Below are positions 41,710-50,340 of a DNA stretch of 64,000 nt, piece after piece. Position numbers and translations under genes: made by a program. The stretch spans positions 558,001 through 622,000 of the forward strand of contig NZ_CP007213.1 of NCBI RefSeq assembly GCF_001411805.1, written 5' to 3'. The stretch comes from Burkholderia plantarii (GTDB lineage Bacteria; Pseudomonadota; Gammaproteobacteria; Burkholderiales; Burkholderiaceae). A model generated the notes under the pieces. The model saw only the letters and a list, made by a program, of their open reading frames with translations. It was not told where the DNA came from and did not search any database. Numbering within the stretch: position 1 is the first letter of the stretch; each line of letters opens with the position of its first letter.

Positions 41710-42639
41710 TCAGCGCCCCCTGCCGCCCGGCCGCGCCACGGCGATCCTGGTGTTCTTGCCGCCCGCGCTGGCAGGCGCCGGATTGAGCGCCGCGACCGCC
41801 GACACTTCCTGCGACCAGTACGACGGCAGCCCGTTGTACGGATTCGGCAGCTTCAGCGAGGTAATGTAGACGCCGCCCGCGCCGTTCGCCGCGGCGAGCT
41901 GCAGATCGCCGGCCAACTGCGACGAGGTCGCGTTGTAGACGATGTGGATGAAGCGGCTCGCGCCGTGAGCGGCCTGCCACGCGTCCGGCACGAAGCCGGC
42001 GTAGTTGGCCTGCTTGTCCTCGTAGACCACGAAGCGGTCCGCCACCGGCAGGCTCGCGTAGATCGCGGGCAGCTTCGAGCCGGGGTTGTTGACCACCTGG
42101 TAGTTCGGCGAGAGCCCCTTGATGTAGTTGTAGAGCGACTGGTAGTACTGGACGTGGGCGGTCGTGCTGTCGTTGGCCATCTCGTCGATGAAGAAGCCGT
42201 CCACCGTGTAGAACGCCAGATACCTGTTGATGTCGGCCGTCACGTCGGACAGCGAACGGGCGCCGTACGACGTGTGGACATAGGCGATCACCTTGCCGCC
42301 CGCCGTGCGCACCTTCGCGATCGCGCTGGTGTAGGCCGGGTCGGCCGCCGTGCCCGGGCCGCTGTTCGGGTTGACGATGGCGGTGAGCGGCACCGAGGCG
42401 GCGTTCGTCGCGAGCGTGTTCCAGGCGGTCGCGCCCGAGCCGGACGGATAGAAATACGCGGGCACCACGAGGTCGGCCGCGTGGGCGCTGCCGCCCGCCA
42501 CCACCAGCGAGGCCATCAGCGAACAGGCGGCCGACGCGAAGCGGTGAAACGCGCCGGGCGCCCGGCCGCCGCGCGGCCTCGAGCGTCGATCGATCAGGAG
42601 TGCAGGAGAAATGAACGTCGAAGCACAGGCGTGGGTCAT
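41710..42639 (-). CDS. Spherulin-4-family secreted protein (GH135-like)
   Basis: A 309-residue exported protein. The signal peptide is long, with a twin-arginine-poor basic start and a hydrophobic core near residues 35-55 (FASAACSLMASLVVAGGSAHA). The mature domain is a spherulin-4 TIM barrel: LVVPAYFYPSGSGATAWNTL, TAIVNPNSGPGTAADPAY, GGKVIAYVHTSYGARSLSDV, VDGFFIDEMANDSTTAHVQY and GAGGVYITSLKLPNPYNGLP. The acidic residues in DGFFIDE are likely catalytic. The fungal homologue Sph3 (GH135) cleaves galactosaminogalactan, so a polysaccharide or biofilm substrate is plausible. It seems monocistronic, upstream of hipB on the same strand. Confidence 0.8.
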   Translation of the reverse strand: MTHACASTFISPALLIDRRSRPRGGRAPGAFHRFASAACSLMASLVVAGGSAHAADLVVPAYFYPSGSGATAWNTLATNAASVPLTAIVNPNSGPGTAADPAYTSAIAKVRTAGGKVIAYVHTSYGARSLSDVTADINRYLAFYTVDGFFIDEMANDSTTAHVQYYQSLYNYIKGLSPNYQVVNNPGSKLPAIYASLPVADRFVVYEDKQANYAGFVPDAWQAAHGASRFIHIVYNATSSQLAGDLQLAAANGAGGVYITSLKLPNPYNGLPSYWSQEVSAVAALNPAPASAGGKNTRIAVARPGGRGR

Positions 42640-43069
42640 GGTCGGTCTCGCTGGCTGATCTCGCCGCCGCGGGTTCGCGCCCGCCGCGTGTGGTATTGGG
42701 GTACGTCGCCGCGTCGGTTGTTGCGCCGGATTTCCCGATCCCGGTCATTCATGAATAGCAGCTTTCAAATGCAACGGCAACCGCCCGCGGTATGAAAATA
42801 CGTGCCGTAGCGTGGGCGCCTCGCTTATCGTTTTCGCCGATTTCCATTTGCGCATCGCTTGTTGGACCGGGCCCGGCGTTCGCGTCTATCATCGGCCCGC
42901 GGGCCCGCCCCCGCTTTTCCGGCCGTCCCGGGCGCGGCAATATCCGTGTTTACGACAGCGCGCCGGCGATAGGTAGCCCGATCGGCCGGGTTCGCGCGGC
43001 GGTGCGCTATCGTTCCGATTCCTCAGACCTCAAACGTCCAACCTCCAACGGCAGGGAGCCTGTTACCCG
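42640..43069. other. Divergent promoter region, no gene seen
   Basis: 430 bases between the leftward spherulin-like gene and the rightward monooxygenase. Part (about 42690-42840) is less GC-rich. AGGGAG lies about 14 bases before the rightward ATG. No clear dyad. Confidence 0.4.
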
Positions 43070-44269
43070 ATGAGCGAACTCCATTCGTCGACCGCCGCGG
43101 CGGCCGATCCCGATGCCCCGCGCACCTTCGGCGAACTGATCGTCGCGCTGCGCGCGAGCGCGGCCGAGCGCGACCGGCGCGGCGGCCATGCCGCGCGCGA
43201 GAAGCAGTGGATGGCCGCCGTCGGCCTGCAGACGCTGGCGGTGCCGCGCGCGTTCGGCGGCCAGGAAGCCGAATGGCCGATCGTTTATCAGACGATTCGC
43301 GCGCTCGCGCGCGTCGACAGCGCGCTTGCGCACCTGGTCGGCTTCCAGGTGCTGCAGATCGTCAGCGTCGAGGTGTGGGGCAGCGACGCGCAGCGCGAGC
43401 GCTATCTGCGCGGCACGGTCGAGCAGGGCTGGTGGTGGGGCAACGCCGTCAATTCGCTCGACACCCGGCTGGTCGCGCGCCAGGAGGCCGACGGCGGCTA
43501 TCGGCTCGACGGCATCAAGAGCTTCTGCTCGGGCACGCGCGGCTCGTCGCGCATGACGATCTCGGCGCACGATCCGGCCACCGGCAAGCCGGTGTTCGCG
43601 GTGGTGCCGACCGCGCGCGACGGCATCACGGTTCACGACGACTGGGATCCGATCGGCCAGCGCCAGACCGACAGCGGCAGCGTGTCGTTCAACGGCGTGC
43701 GGGTCGAGCCGGACGAGGTGCTGCATCGTTCGGAGGTGCCGCCCACGCCGCGCGCGACGCTGCGCACGCTGGTCTCGCAACTGGTGCTGACCAACCTGTT
43801 CGTCGGGCTCGCCGAGGGGGCGCTCGCCGAGGCGCGCGAGTACGTGGGCACGCGCGGGCGGCCGTGGATCCATTCGGGCGTCGAGCGGGCGCAGGACGAT
43901 CCGTACACGCTGCAGCGCTTCGGCGAGATGCGGGTGCGGGCGGTGGCGGCCGAGGCGCTCGCCGATCGCGCCGCACGCGCGCTGCAGGGCGTCTGGGATC
44001 GCGGCCAGGCGCTGACGGCCGAGGCCCGCGCCGAGGTCTCGCTGGCCGTGTCGGAGGCGAAGGTGGTGGCGCAGCGAGCCGCGCTGGAGTCGGGCGAGGC
44101 GCTGTTCGACGCCTGCGGTGCGCGCGCCACGGCCGCGCCGCTCGCGCTCGACCGCTTCTGGCGCAACGCGCGCACGCACACGCTGCACGATCCGCTCGAC
44201 TACCGGCTGCGCGACCTCGGCCGCCACGCGCTGACGGGCGAACTGCCGGAGGCCTCGCTCTACACCTGA
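43070..44269 (+). CDS. DszC/SfnB-like flavin-dependent monooxygenase (acyl-CoA dehydrogenase fold)
   Basis: A 399-residue acyl-CoA-dehydrogenase-fold protein. N-terminal helical domain FGELIVALRASAAERDRRGG and AAVGLQTLAVPRAFGGQEAE; middle domain GIKSFCSGTRGSSRMTISAH and DDWDPIGQRQTDSGSVSFNG; C-terminal helix bundle ending TLHDPLDYRLRDLGRHALTG. The HTLHDPLDYRLRDLGR signature belongs to the DszC/SfnB group, which uses reduced FMN for sulfur or nitrogen oxidation, not acyl-CoA oxidation. A sulfur-scavenging role (dibenzothiophene, dimethyl sulfone-type) is likely; no sulfonate transporter is adjacent. AGGGAG precedes the ATG. Confidence 0.82.
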   Translation: MSELHSSTAAAADPDAPRTFGELIVALRASAAERDRRGGHAAREKQWMAAVGLQTLAVPRAFGGQEAEWPIVYQTIRALARVDSALAHLVGFQVLQIVSVEVWGSDAQRERYLRGTVEQGWWWGNAVNSLDTRLVARQEADGGYRLDGIKSFCSGTRGSSRMTISAHDPATGKPVFAVVPTARDGITVHDDWDPIGQRQTDSGSVSFNGVRVEPDEVLHRSEVPPTPRATLRTLVSQLVLTNLFVGLAEGALAEAREYVGTRGRPWIHSGVERAQDDPYTLQRFGEMRVRAVAAEALADRAARALQGVWDRGQALTAEARAEVSLAVSEAKVVAQRAALESGEALFDACGARATAAPLALDRFWRNARTHTLHDPLDYRLRDLGRHALTGELPEASLYT

Positions 44270-44318
44270 GCGAGCGCGGGCCGCCGGCCCCCGGCGAGGG
44301 CGGCGGCCGGGACGACGG

Positions 44319-44822
44319 TTACAGGATGTTGAGCGCCGACGCCGCGCGGCGCGGGCACAGGTCCGGGTCGCCGCCCCAGCCCGGATATTCGACCTTCACG
44401 GCCTTGGGATCGGTGACCGAGTAGACCGACAGCGATTGCGACGTGGATTTCACTTCCGCATAACCGATCGGCGCGGCGAACCGGCAATGGGTTTTCAGCA
44501 GCTTCGCGCAGAACGGATCCCTGCCCGTATGGCACGACAGCAGATACAGGGTGATCCCCCTTTTCTGCAGCGTGGTGCCGAAGGTGTCGATTTCGGTATC
44601 CGTCATGTCCTTGCCGCTGGTGCCGTCGACCATCAGGAAACCGTTGTCGTCGCCGTGGCTCATGATGGCGAGAAAGCCCTTGTCCTCGATCTTGTCGATC
44701 TGCTTCCAGAAGAACGCGGGATCGTTGGTCAGCGCGACCACCTCGTATCCCTTGTTCTTGAACATTTTCTGCGTATCGCCGGTGGCCGCGTCGGTGCTGT
44801 AAAGAAACAATTTTTTCGCCAT
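44319..44822 (-). CDS. Stand-alone caspase-fold (CHAT/metacaspase-like) protein candidate
   Basis: A 167-residue soluble protein without signal peptide. A Rossmann-like start (KLFLYSTDAATGDTQKMFKN, GYEVVALTND) leads to LAIMSHGDDNGF with His56 and, about 40 residues later, TLYLLSCHTGRDPFCAKLL with Cys97. A hydrophobic strand ending SHG followed by another ending in xxSCxxG is the His-Cys dyad pattern of caspase-fold peptidases (C14, CHAT, C80). The protein is only the p20-like core; there is no partner domain. Base composition is lower in GC than its neighbours, and codon use includes many A/T-ending codons, suggesting transfer. GGAG seven bases before the ATG at 44822. Activity is unproven; a pseudo-protease is possible. 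Confidence 0.65.
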   Translation of the reverse strand: MAKKLFLYSTDAATGDTQKMFKNKGYEVVALTNDPAFFWKQIDKIEDKGFLAIMSHGDDNGFLMVDGTSGKDMTDTEIDTFGTTLQKRGITLYLLSCHTGRDPFCAKLLKTHCRFAAPIGYAEVKSTSQSLSVYSVTDPKAVKVEYPGWGGDPDLCPRRAASALNIL

Positions 44823-45099
44823 GATGGTCTCCGAAATCGCGAGGGTGACGATCCGGAGCCGATCATCGCGTCCGGATCGAATCACACATTAACGAATCGG
44901 ATCGAGTTGGCGTCAGAACTTTTTGACGATAAAGGCGGGACAAAACGATTCAGGTGATGAACGCGTGATTGCCGCGCGGCCGATCGCCCGATCGCCGGGC
45001 GCATCGTTTCGATCGGGTTTTCATCGCGCCGGCGCCGGCGGCATGCCGGTCGGGCAACGGGCGCGGCGTGCAGGACCCGCACGAGCCCGGACCCTTCGC

Positions 45100-45858
45100 T
45101 CAATCCCCCGGCAACCGCGCCATGCGCCGCGCGAACGACTCGAACGCGGACACGTCGTCCGCGCCCGTCAGCAGCGCGGCCGGATCGGCGATCTCGTGCG
45201 CGCCCATCGGCACCTGCTGGCAGTCGATCAGGTGCCGCACGCTCGGATATTTCGACATGCGCGGGCGCTTGTAGCGCAGCCGGAACAGGCGCGGCACCAT
45301 CCGTCCCGGCTTGCCGAGGTCGCCGATCTGCTGCACCGACGCGTCGAACCAGAAACGGATCCAGGCCGCCTGCTTCTCGCTTGGCGGCGCGGCGATGAAA
45401 TCGGTCAGCACCAGCATCACGTAGGGGATGTCGCGCTGCGCGAGCGTCGGCCATGCCCACAGCTTCAGCACGTCGGCATGCTCGATCGCGCAGGTGAAGC
45501 GCGCCACCTGGAACGCGCTCGCGGTCTGCCGGATGGTGTGCAGATGCCGCTGCCAGTGCTGGAAGAAGCTCGCGCGCAGCTGCCGCGCGCGCTCGGTCAG
45601 CGGCGGACCGACGCCGACGGCGAGCGGGTTGGACACCGCGTCGCTGACCAGCGGGCAGCGCGCGAACGGCCCGGCCGCATGGACGAAGCGGCGCGCCTGG
45701 CTGCGATCGCGCAACTGCACCACGCGCAGCACGCCCGAGCAGAGCGGACAGCGCGCCAGGCCGCGCAGCAGCGGCAGGTCGAGGCAGAACTCGTCGACGT
45801 GGACCAGCCGGTCCTCGACGGGGTGCTGCGCGAATTCGAGCATCGGGCGTTCTTTCAT
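45100..45858 (-). CDS. Hypothetical protein with N-terminal zinc-ribbon-like motif
   Basis: A 252-residue cytosolic protein I do not recognise. An N-terminal CPLC pair (37-40) and a later Cys in ARCPLVSD suggest a small metal-binding finger. The rest is mixed alpha/beta with aromatic-rich segments (FFQHWQRHLHTIRQTASAFQ, WIRFWFDASVQQIGDLGKPG) and a basic stretch RLFRLRYKRPRMSKYP. No membrane helix. Codon usage is normal for the replicon. The start could be 45858 (MKERP) or 45843 (MLEF). It lies upstream of the caspase-fold gene on the same strand, 277 bases away, so a shared transcript is possible but not shown. Confidence 0.65.
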   Translation of the reverse strand: MKERPMLEFAQHPVEDRLVHVDEFCLDLPLLRGLARCPLCSGVLRVVQLRDRSQARRFVHAAGPFARCPLVSDAVSNPLAVGVGPPLTERARQLRASFFQHWQRHLHTIRQTASAFQVARFTCAIEHADVLKLWAWPTLAQRDIPYVMLVLTDFIAAPPSEKQAAWIRFWFDASVQQIGDLGKPGRMVPRLFRLRYKRPRMSKYPSVRHLIDCQQVPMGAHEIADPAALLTGADDVSAFESFARRMARLPGD

Positions 45859-46235
45859 CTCGATGATTCTCGACGACGGGTCGGACGCCGCGCGGGGAAC
45901 AGCCGGCCGCGCGCGACGCTGGAGACAGCAAGGGATGGAGGAATCAGACACGCCTTGTGTGACAGCACGATGGCGCGCCGCGCGGCGGCGGTCGCGGCGG
46001 TGCCGTGCCGGGTTTGCGTGCCGCCATCGTGCCGGTCGCGACCGCTGCCTGCCGCTGCCTTAGCGCTGCCTGCCGCTGCCTGAGCGCCGCCTGAGGGACG
46101 CTCGAGCGCGCGTCCGTTCCGCCGCCGGGCCGTTGCCGTATCCGATCGTGCCGGCCGATGCCGGGGCGCAACGAGGGCGGAGGGCCGGACCGGCAGCCGG
46201 GCGGCCCGATGCCGCCCGCCGCGTCGGTGCTTCCG
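45859..46235. other. Intergenic region with a 21-bp tandem repeat
   Basis: 377 bases between two leftward genes. Two copies of a 21-base unit (46043-46063 and 46064-46084, differing in one base), built from CGCTGCCTGC-like steps, are followed by a partial third copy. No gene seen. Confidence 0.5.
46043..46084 (+). repeat. 21-bp tandem direct repeat, two copies
   Basis: The unit begins CGCTGCCTGCCGCTGCCT and ends TAG in copy 1, GAG in copy 2. A shortened CGCCGCCTGAG follows at 46085-46095. Probably a simple slippage repeat. Confidence 0.8.
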
Positions 46236-46673
46236 TCAGTGCTTTTTCTTGTCGGCCGCGTGCATGCAGGCGCTGCAGATCCCGAACACGACGTGGTTGT
46301 AGCTGAGGTAGCGGAAGTCGTAGGCCTTGGCGATGCGGGCCTGCTGCCGCTCGAACACCGGATCGTGGATGTCCTGGATCGCGTCGCAGTGCGTGCAGAC
46401 GAGATGGATGTGCTGCTCGCCGCGATTCAGTTCGTAGATCACCTTCGACATGCCGAGCGACGAGCCGATGATCAGCGACGCTTCCTGCAGCGAGCCGAGC
46501 GCGCGATAGATGCTCGACAGGTTGAAGCTCTCGTCCTGGTCGACGAGCCGGCGAAACACCTGGTCGGCCGTGAAGTGCGTGGTGGGCGCTTCGTGGAAGA
46601 GCCGGTACACCGCGACGCGCGTCGCGGTCGGCCGCATGTGGGCCTTCTTCAGTGCCGAAAAAATCACGTTCAT
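46236..46673 (-). CDS. Fur-family transcriptional regulator
   Basis: A 145-residue metal-dependent regulator. The N-terminal winged helix (about 1-80) contains MRPTATRVAVYRLFHEAPTT and NLSSIYRALGSLQEASLI. The C-terminal dimer/metal domain has the H-x-H motif and CxxC in GEQHIHLVCTHCDAIQDI, plus a second CxxC (CSAC) near the end that would hold structural zinc. It is not the canonical Burkholderia Fur by its N-terminus; a peroxide, zinc or specialised iron regulator is possible. Divergent from an OmpR-type two-component pair. The ribosome site before the ATG at 46673 is weak. Confidence 0.88.
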   Translation of the reverse strand: MNVIFSALKKAHMRPTATRVAVYRLFHEAPTTHFTADQVFRRLVDQDESFNLSSIYRALGSLQEASLIIGSSLGMSKVIYELNRGEQHIHLVCTHCDAIQDIHDPVFERQQARIAKAYDFRYLSYNHVVFGICSACMHAADKKKH

Positions 46674-46979
46674 GGGCAGGGCTTGCGACGGATCACGCGG
46701 CGCGCCAGGCGAAATCGGGCGGGCCGGATCGACGAAGCATGGCCGGTGAAACTTAGACGAAAAACAGGGATGGATCGAACGTGCGACGGATCGACTCGGG
46801 AATTGCGGTAAATTCGCCCGTGCGGGGGCCGCATGGCACGCGCCGATGCCGTCGACGGCGCGGCCGGCGGTCGGTGAAGGGAGGCACGCGAGCGACGGGC
46901 CGCGGGCGGCAGCCGTTGGCCGCCGCGGGCTGCGGCCGCGCCTGCGCCGGATGGCGGGAAACGAACGGGGATTGGGCAG
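46674..46979. other. Divergent promoter region between fur-like gene and two-component operon
   Basis: 306 bases. Local A/T enrichment around 46750-46815 (for example GAAACTTAGACGAAAAACAG) suggests promoters. No clear dyad was found. Confidence 0.4.
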
Positions 46980-47642
46980 ATGAGGGTATTGCTGGTCGAG
47001 GACGACGAGATGATCGGCGACGAGGTGTCGGGCGCGCTGCGCGACGCGAGCTACGCGGTGGACTGGGTGCGCGACGGCACCAGCGCGGTGGCGTCGGCGC
47101 GCGCGCAGCATTACGACCTCGTGCTGCTCGATCTCGGGCTGCCGAGGCAGGACGGCTTTCATGTGCTGGCCGCGATCCGCGCGGCCAACAACCCGGTGCC
47201 GGTGGTGGTGGTGACCGCGCGCGACGCGCTCGAGGATCGCGTGCGCGGCCTCGACAACGGCGCCGACGACTACGTGATCAAGCCGTTCGAGATCGCCGAG
47301 CTGCTGGCGCGGATTCGCGCCGCGGTCCGGCGCGGCGGCGGCACGGCCGCGCCGGTGCTCGGCAATGGCGTGGTGTCGCTCGACCCTTCCACCCACGAGG
47401 CGCGCGCCGCCGACCACACGGTGCGGCTGTCGAGCCGCGAATTCGCGCTGCTGCACGCGCTGCTGCAGCGGCCCGGCGCGATCCTCTCTCGCGCCGAGCT
47501 GGAAGACCGCATCTATGGCTGGAACGAGGAAGTGGAGAGCAACGCGATCGAGTTCCTGATCTATTCGCTGCGCAAGAAGCTCGGGAGCGACACGATCCGC
47601 AACGTGCGCGGCGTCGGCTGGATGGTATCGAAGACCCAATGA
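46980..47642 (+). CDS. OmpR/PhoB-family response regulator
   Basis: A 220-residue regulator. Receiver domain 1-115 with acidic pair EDDE (7-10), phospho-acceptor D51 in LLDLGLPRQDG, Thr in VVVTARDALEDR and Lys in DYVIKPFEIAELL. C-terminal winged HTH (about 125-218) with LSSREFALLHALLQRPGAIL and AIEFLIYSLRKKLGSDTIRN. QseB/TctD-like. The stop overlaps the kinase start (ATGA at 47639-47642), showing translational coupling. The signal is unknown. Confidence 0.92.
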   Translation: MRVLLVEDDEMIGDEVSGALRDASYAVDWVRDGTSAVASARAQHYDLVLLDLGLPRQDGFHVLAAIRAANNPVPVVVVTARDALEDRVRGLDNGADDYVIKPFEIAELLARIRAAVRRGGGTAAPVLGNGVVSLDPSTHEARAADHTVRLSSREFALLHALLQRPGAILSRAELEDRIYGWNEEVESNAIEFLIYSLRKKLGSDTIRNVRGVGWMVSKTQ

Positions 47643-48943
47643 AGGATTCACTGCAATTCCGGCTCGCCGCCTGGCTGTCGGCGATGGTGCTGCTCGCCAC
47701 GGCGGTGGCCGGCGCGGCGTCGTTTACGGCGTCGTTCCACGAGGCCAACGAGTTGCAGGACTGGCAGCTCGAACAGGTGGCCGCGATGCTGAGCCCCCAA
47801 AGCCTCGCGGCGATGGAGCGCGACGGCACCATCAGCGCGCGCGTGAAGGCTGTCCACGACAAGCCGGAGCTGGTGGTGCAGCGGCTCGACGCCGGCGGCG
47901 GTCCGCTCGCGCTGCCGGCCTCGCTGCCCGACGGCGTGCAGGACGTGGAGGTGGGCGGCGTGGCATGGCGCGTCGTGGTGCGCACGCTCGACGCCGCCAC
48001 GCGCGTGGCCGTCGGCCAGCAGACCGCCGGCCGCAACGACGTGGCCGAGAGCAGCGCGCTCGCCACCACCGCGCCGCTGGTGGTGTTCGTGCCGGTGCTG
48101 GTGTTCGTGCTCGGGATCGTGGTGCGCCGCATGTTCGCGCCGCTGCGCGCGCTGTCGGCCGCGATCGACCGGCGCGACAGCCGCGACCTGTCGAGCCTGC
48201 CCGACGCCGGGCTGCCCGACGAGATCCGGCCGTTCGTGGTCGCGCTGAACCGGCTGCTCGCCCGCGTCGGCCAGTCGGTGGCCGCGCAGCGGCGCTTCAT
48301 CGCCGACGCGGCGCACGAGCTGCGCTCGCCGCTCACGGCGCTGTCGCTGCAGGCCGAGCGGCTCGAACCGATGACGGCAGCCACGCCCGCGCACGAGCAG
48401 GTGCGCACGCTGCGGCGCGGGCTCGCGCGCGGCAGCGCGATGGTCGAGCAGCTGCTGAGCTTCGCGCGCATCCATGACGTGCCCGATGCGCCGGACGAGA
48501 CGCTGTCGGTCGCGCAGACCTGCCGGCAGGTGCTGGAAGACCTGATGCCGCTCGCGGACCGCAAGCGCATCGACATCGGCGTGCTCGCGCTGGACGAGGC
48601 CGCCGTGCGCGCGCGGCCGCTCGATCTGCGGATGCTGGTGCGCAATCTGGTCGACAACGCGATCCGCTACACGCCCGACCACGGCCGCATCGACCTGGCC
48701 GTGCGGGTCACGGGCGAGGGCGTCGAGCTGACGATCGACGACAGCGGGCCGGGGATCGCCCCCGAGGAGCGCGAGCGCGTGTTCGACGCGTTCTACCGGA
48801 TCGTCGGCAACCGCGCACTCGGTTCGGGCCTCGGGCTCGCGATCGTCAAGACCATCGTGGAGCGGCTCGGCGCGCGCATCGAACTCGGCGAGGCCGGACC
48901 CGGCGGGCTGCGCGTGACGGTGACGATTCCGGGCGCGCCGTGA
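47639..48943 (+). CDS. QseC-like sensor histidine kinase
   Basis: A 434-residue inner-membrane kinase. TM1 about 10-30, a periplasmic sensor of roughly 110 residues, TM2 about 143-163, then a HAMP-like linker. The dimerisation helix has phospho-His226 in RRFIADAAHELRSPLTALSL. The ATPase domain has N-box NLVDNAIRYTPDHGR, G1 box DDSGPGIAPEER and G2 box GSGLGLAIVKTIVERLG. It overlaps the regulator gene by four bases and forms a pair with it. The sensor domain resembles QseC-type periplasmic domains, whose ligands vary. Confidence 0.9.
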   Translation: MKDSLQFRLAAWLSAMVLLATAVAGAASFTASFHEANELQDWQLEQVAAMLSPQSLAAMERDGTISARVKAVHDKPELVVQRLDAGGGPLALPASLPDGVQDVEVGGVAWRVVVRTLDAATRVAVGQQTAGRNDVAESSALATTAPLVVFVPVLVFVLGIVVRRMFAPLRALSAAIDRRDSRDLSSLPDAGLPDEIRPFVVALNRLLARVGQSVAAQRRFIADAAHELRSPLTALSLQAERLEPMTAATPAHEQVRTLRRGLARGSAMVEQLLSFARIHDVPDAPDETLSVAQTCRQVLEDLMPLADRKRIDIGVLALDEAAVRARPLDLRMLVRNLVDNAIRYTPDHGRIDLAVRVTGEGVELTIDDSGPGIAPEERERVFDAFYRIVGNRALGSGLGLAIVKTIVERLGARIELGEAGPGGLRVTVTIPGAP

Positions 48944-49400
48944 GGCGCGCGAGCGGGGCGGCGGCCGGCTGGCCACGAGCCGGCCATGCCCCCGGCCCCG
49001 ACCTCGCCGGCCACGCACCGGCGGATGCTCGCCGCGCCGCTCTTCCGTCCCGTTGCCCCGCCGAGGTCGAGCGCCTTTCTCCCCTCTCCCCGGTTGCCGC
49101 GCTCGCCGCCGCCTCGCCGCGAAAACGGTGTTGCGGTGAAATCGGCGCGATCGCGCCGCACGTTAACGTTGCGTTAAGCCTCGGCGCGAGATGCTGGCGG
49201 CCGAGCGGAGCGTGCCGTTCGCATCCACGCAGCGTGATTCCTGCCGACGCCGGCGGATGCGTTTCGCATTTTCCGGGTTTCGGCTTCGCTCTGTACGACC
49301 CGGCCTTCGCCGGCCGGGTCGCCGTTTCCCGATCGAACCGCTCCCTCGGGCACGGCGCGAGCCCGTGTGCCCAGGCCGATTCCGCCGGTCCGAGGACCCG
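48944..49400. other. Intergenic region, no gene seen
   Basis: 457 bases after the kinase gene. A stretch around 49140-49180 is less GC-rich (AACGTTGCGTTAAGCC). GAGGA at 49392-49396 precedes the next small gene. Nothing else. Confidence 0.4.
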
Positions 49401-49691
49401 ATGTCGACTTCGTCTTCTCCCCCGCGTCGCGCGACGCCGCCGCCCGTTCGCGGCACGCCCGCTTCACCCGAAGCCGCCGCGTCCGGCGCCGTCCCGGCCG
49501 CCGGCAGTGCCGCCGCCTCGCGGCCGGGCGCGCCGGAAGGCTGGTTCGACGTGCCGGTCGGCCATTTCCGCGACGATCCCTATGCGCCGCGGCTGGACGA
49601 TCTGGCGCACGCGGCGGCGGCCTGCCGTTCCATCGATTCGGTGCGGGCCGAGGCGGCCGGCGATTCCGCTCCCGACACGCGCGACGCGTGA
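49401..49691 (+). CDS. Small hypothetical Pro/Ala-rich protein
   Basis: A 96-residue hydrophilic protein. The first half is low-complexity Ser/Pro/Ala (MSTSSSPPRRATPPPVRGTP). The second half looks structured: GWFDVPVGHFRDDPYAPRLD followed by LAHAAAACRSIDSVRAEAA. GAGGA four to nine bases before the ATG supports it. I recognise no family. It could be a genuine lineage-specific gene or a chance frame; the GWFDVPVGHFRDDPY stretch argues for the former. Confidence 0.45.
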   Translation: MSTSSSPPRRATPPPVRGTPASPEAAASGAVPAAGSAAASRPGAPEGWFDVPVGHFRDDPYAPRLDDLAHAAAACRSIDSVRAEAAGDSAPDTRDA

Positions 49692-50340
49692 CGCGGCATC
49701 CCCGCGCCTCCCGCGCCTGGGTTCGATCCGCCCGACCTACCCGACCCGCGCCATCGCCCGCGCATGACGTCTGCCCGGGTTCCCGCCGCCCGTGCCGCCG
49801 TGCCGCCCGAGGCGCCGCCGCCTTCCTCGCGCGGCGGGTACCGGCCGCGTCGCTCGAACTGCAACACCCCCCCCCGTGTTCGCGATCCACGTGCTGAGGC
49901 TCGTCACGCGCCGTCTGCGTGACGGGATCGGCGGGATCGGCGGGCTCGACGCGACGGGCGCGATCAACGCGCGCAAGCCGGCGCGGCTCCACCGCGCGCC
50001 CGACGCGCCCGGCGAGGCGGTGCGAATCCATGCGGCGCGGCCGTGGCGCTCGCCGACGGACGTTGCGTTCACGTTCGGCGACGCGCGGCTCGACGCGGCG
50101 TTCATCAAGGCGGCGGCCGGGCACGGCCGGCCCGCGTCCGGCTAGCGAGGCCGCGATGCAGGGGCGGGGCGGGTCCCCCCGATTACCGCCGGACGTCGCC
50201 AGGATGACAAATTCGTCATCCTGGCGACGCGCGTCTTGGCGCGGCCTGAATGCCGGTAACATGGCGCGGAGGCGGCGCCGCGCCGGCCGCGGGGCCGTGT
50301 CGCCGCCGCCTCGCCCCGCAGTCGCGCAAGGAGGGCCGCC
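49692..50340. other. Intergenic region upstream of the irlRS-like operon
   Basis: 650 bases. A rightward frame from about 49876 to 50145 has good third-position GC but no ribosome site or domain, so I leave it unannotated. The long dyad at 50194-50229 is described separately. Confidence 0.4.
50194..50229. promoter_or_regulatory. CusR/CopR/IrlR-type operator, 15-bp perfect inverted repeat
   Basis: CGTCGCCAGGATGAC (50194-50208) and GTCATCCTGGCGACG (50215-50229) flank AAATTC. The core ATGACAAATTCGTCAT (50204-50219) matches the ATGACAA-N2-TTGTCAT box of CusR/CopR-type regulators in 15 of the 16 positions. It lies 111 bases before the response-regulator start, so it is probably its own target site. 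Confidence 0.75.

Noticed and set aside
49876..50145. Possible small rightward gene before the irlRS-like operon
   Set aside because: Third-position GC is high, but there is no ribosome site, the start is a GTG inside a C-run and no homologous motif is visible.
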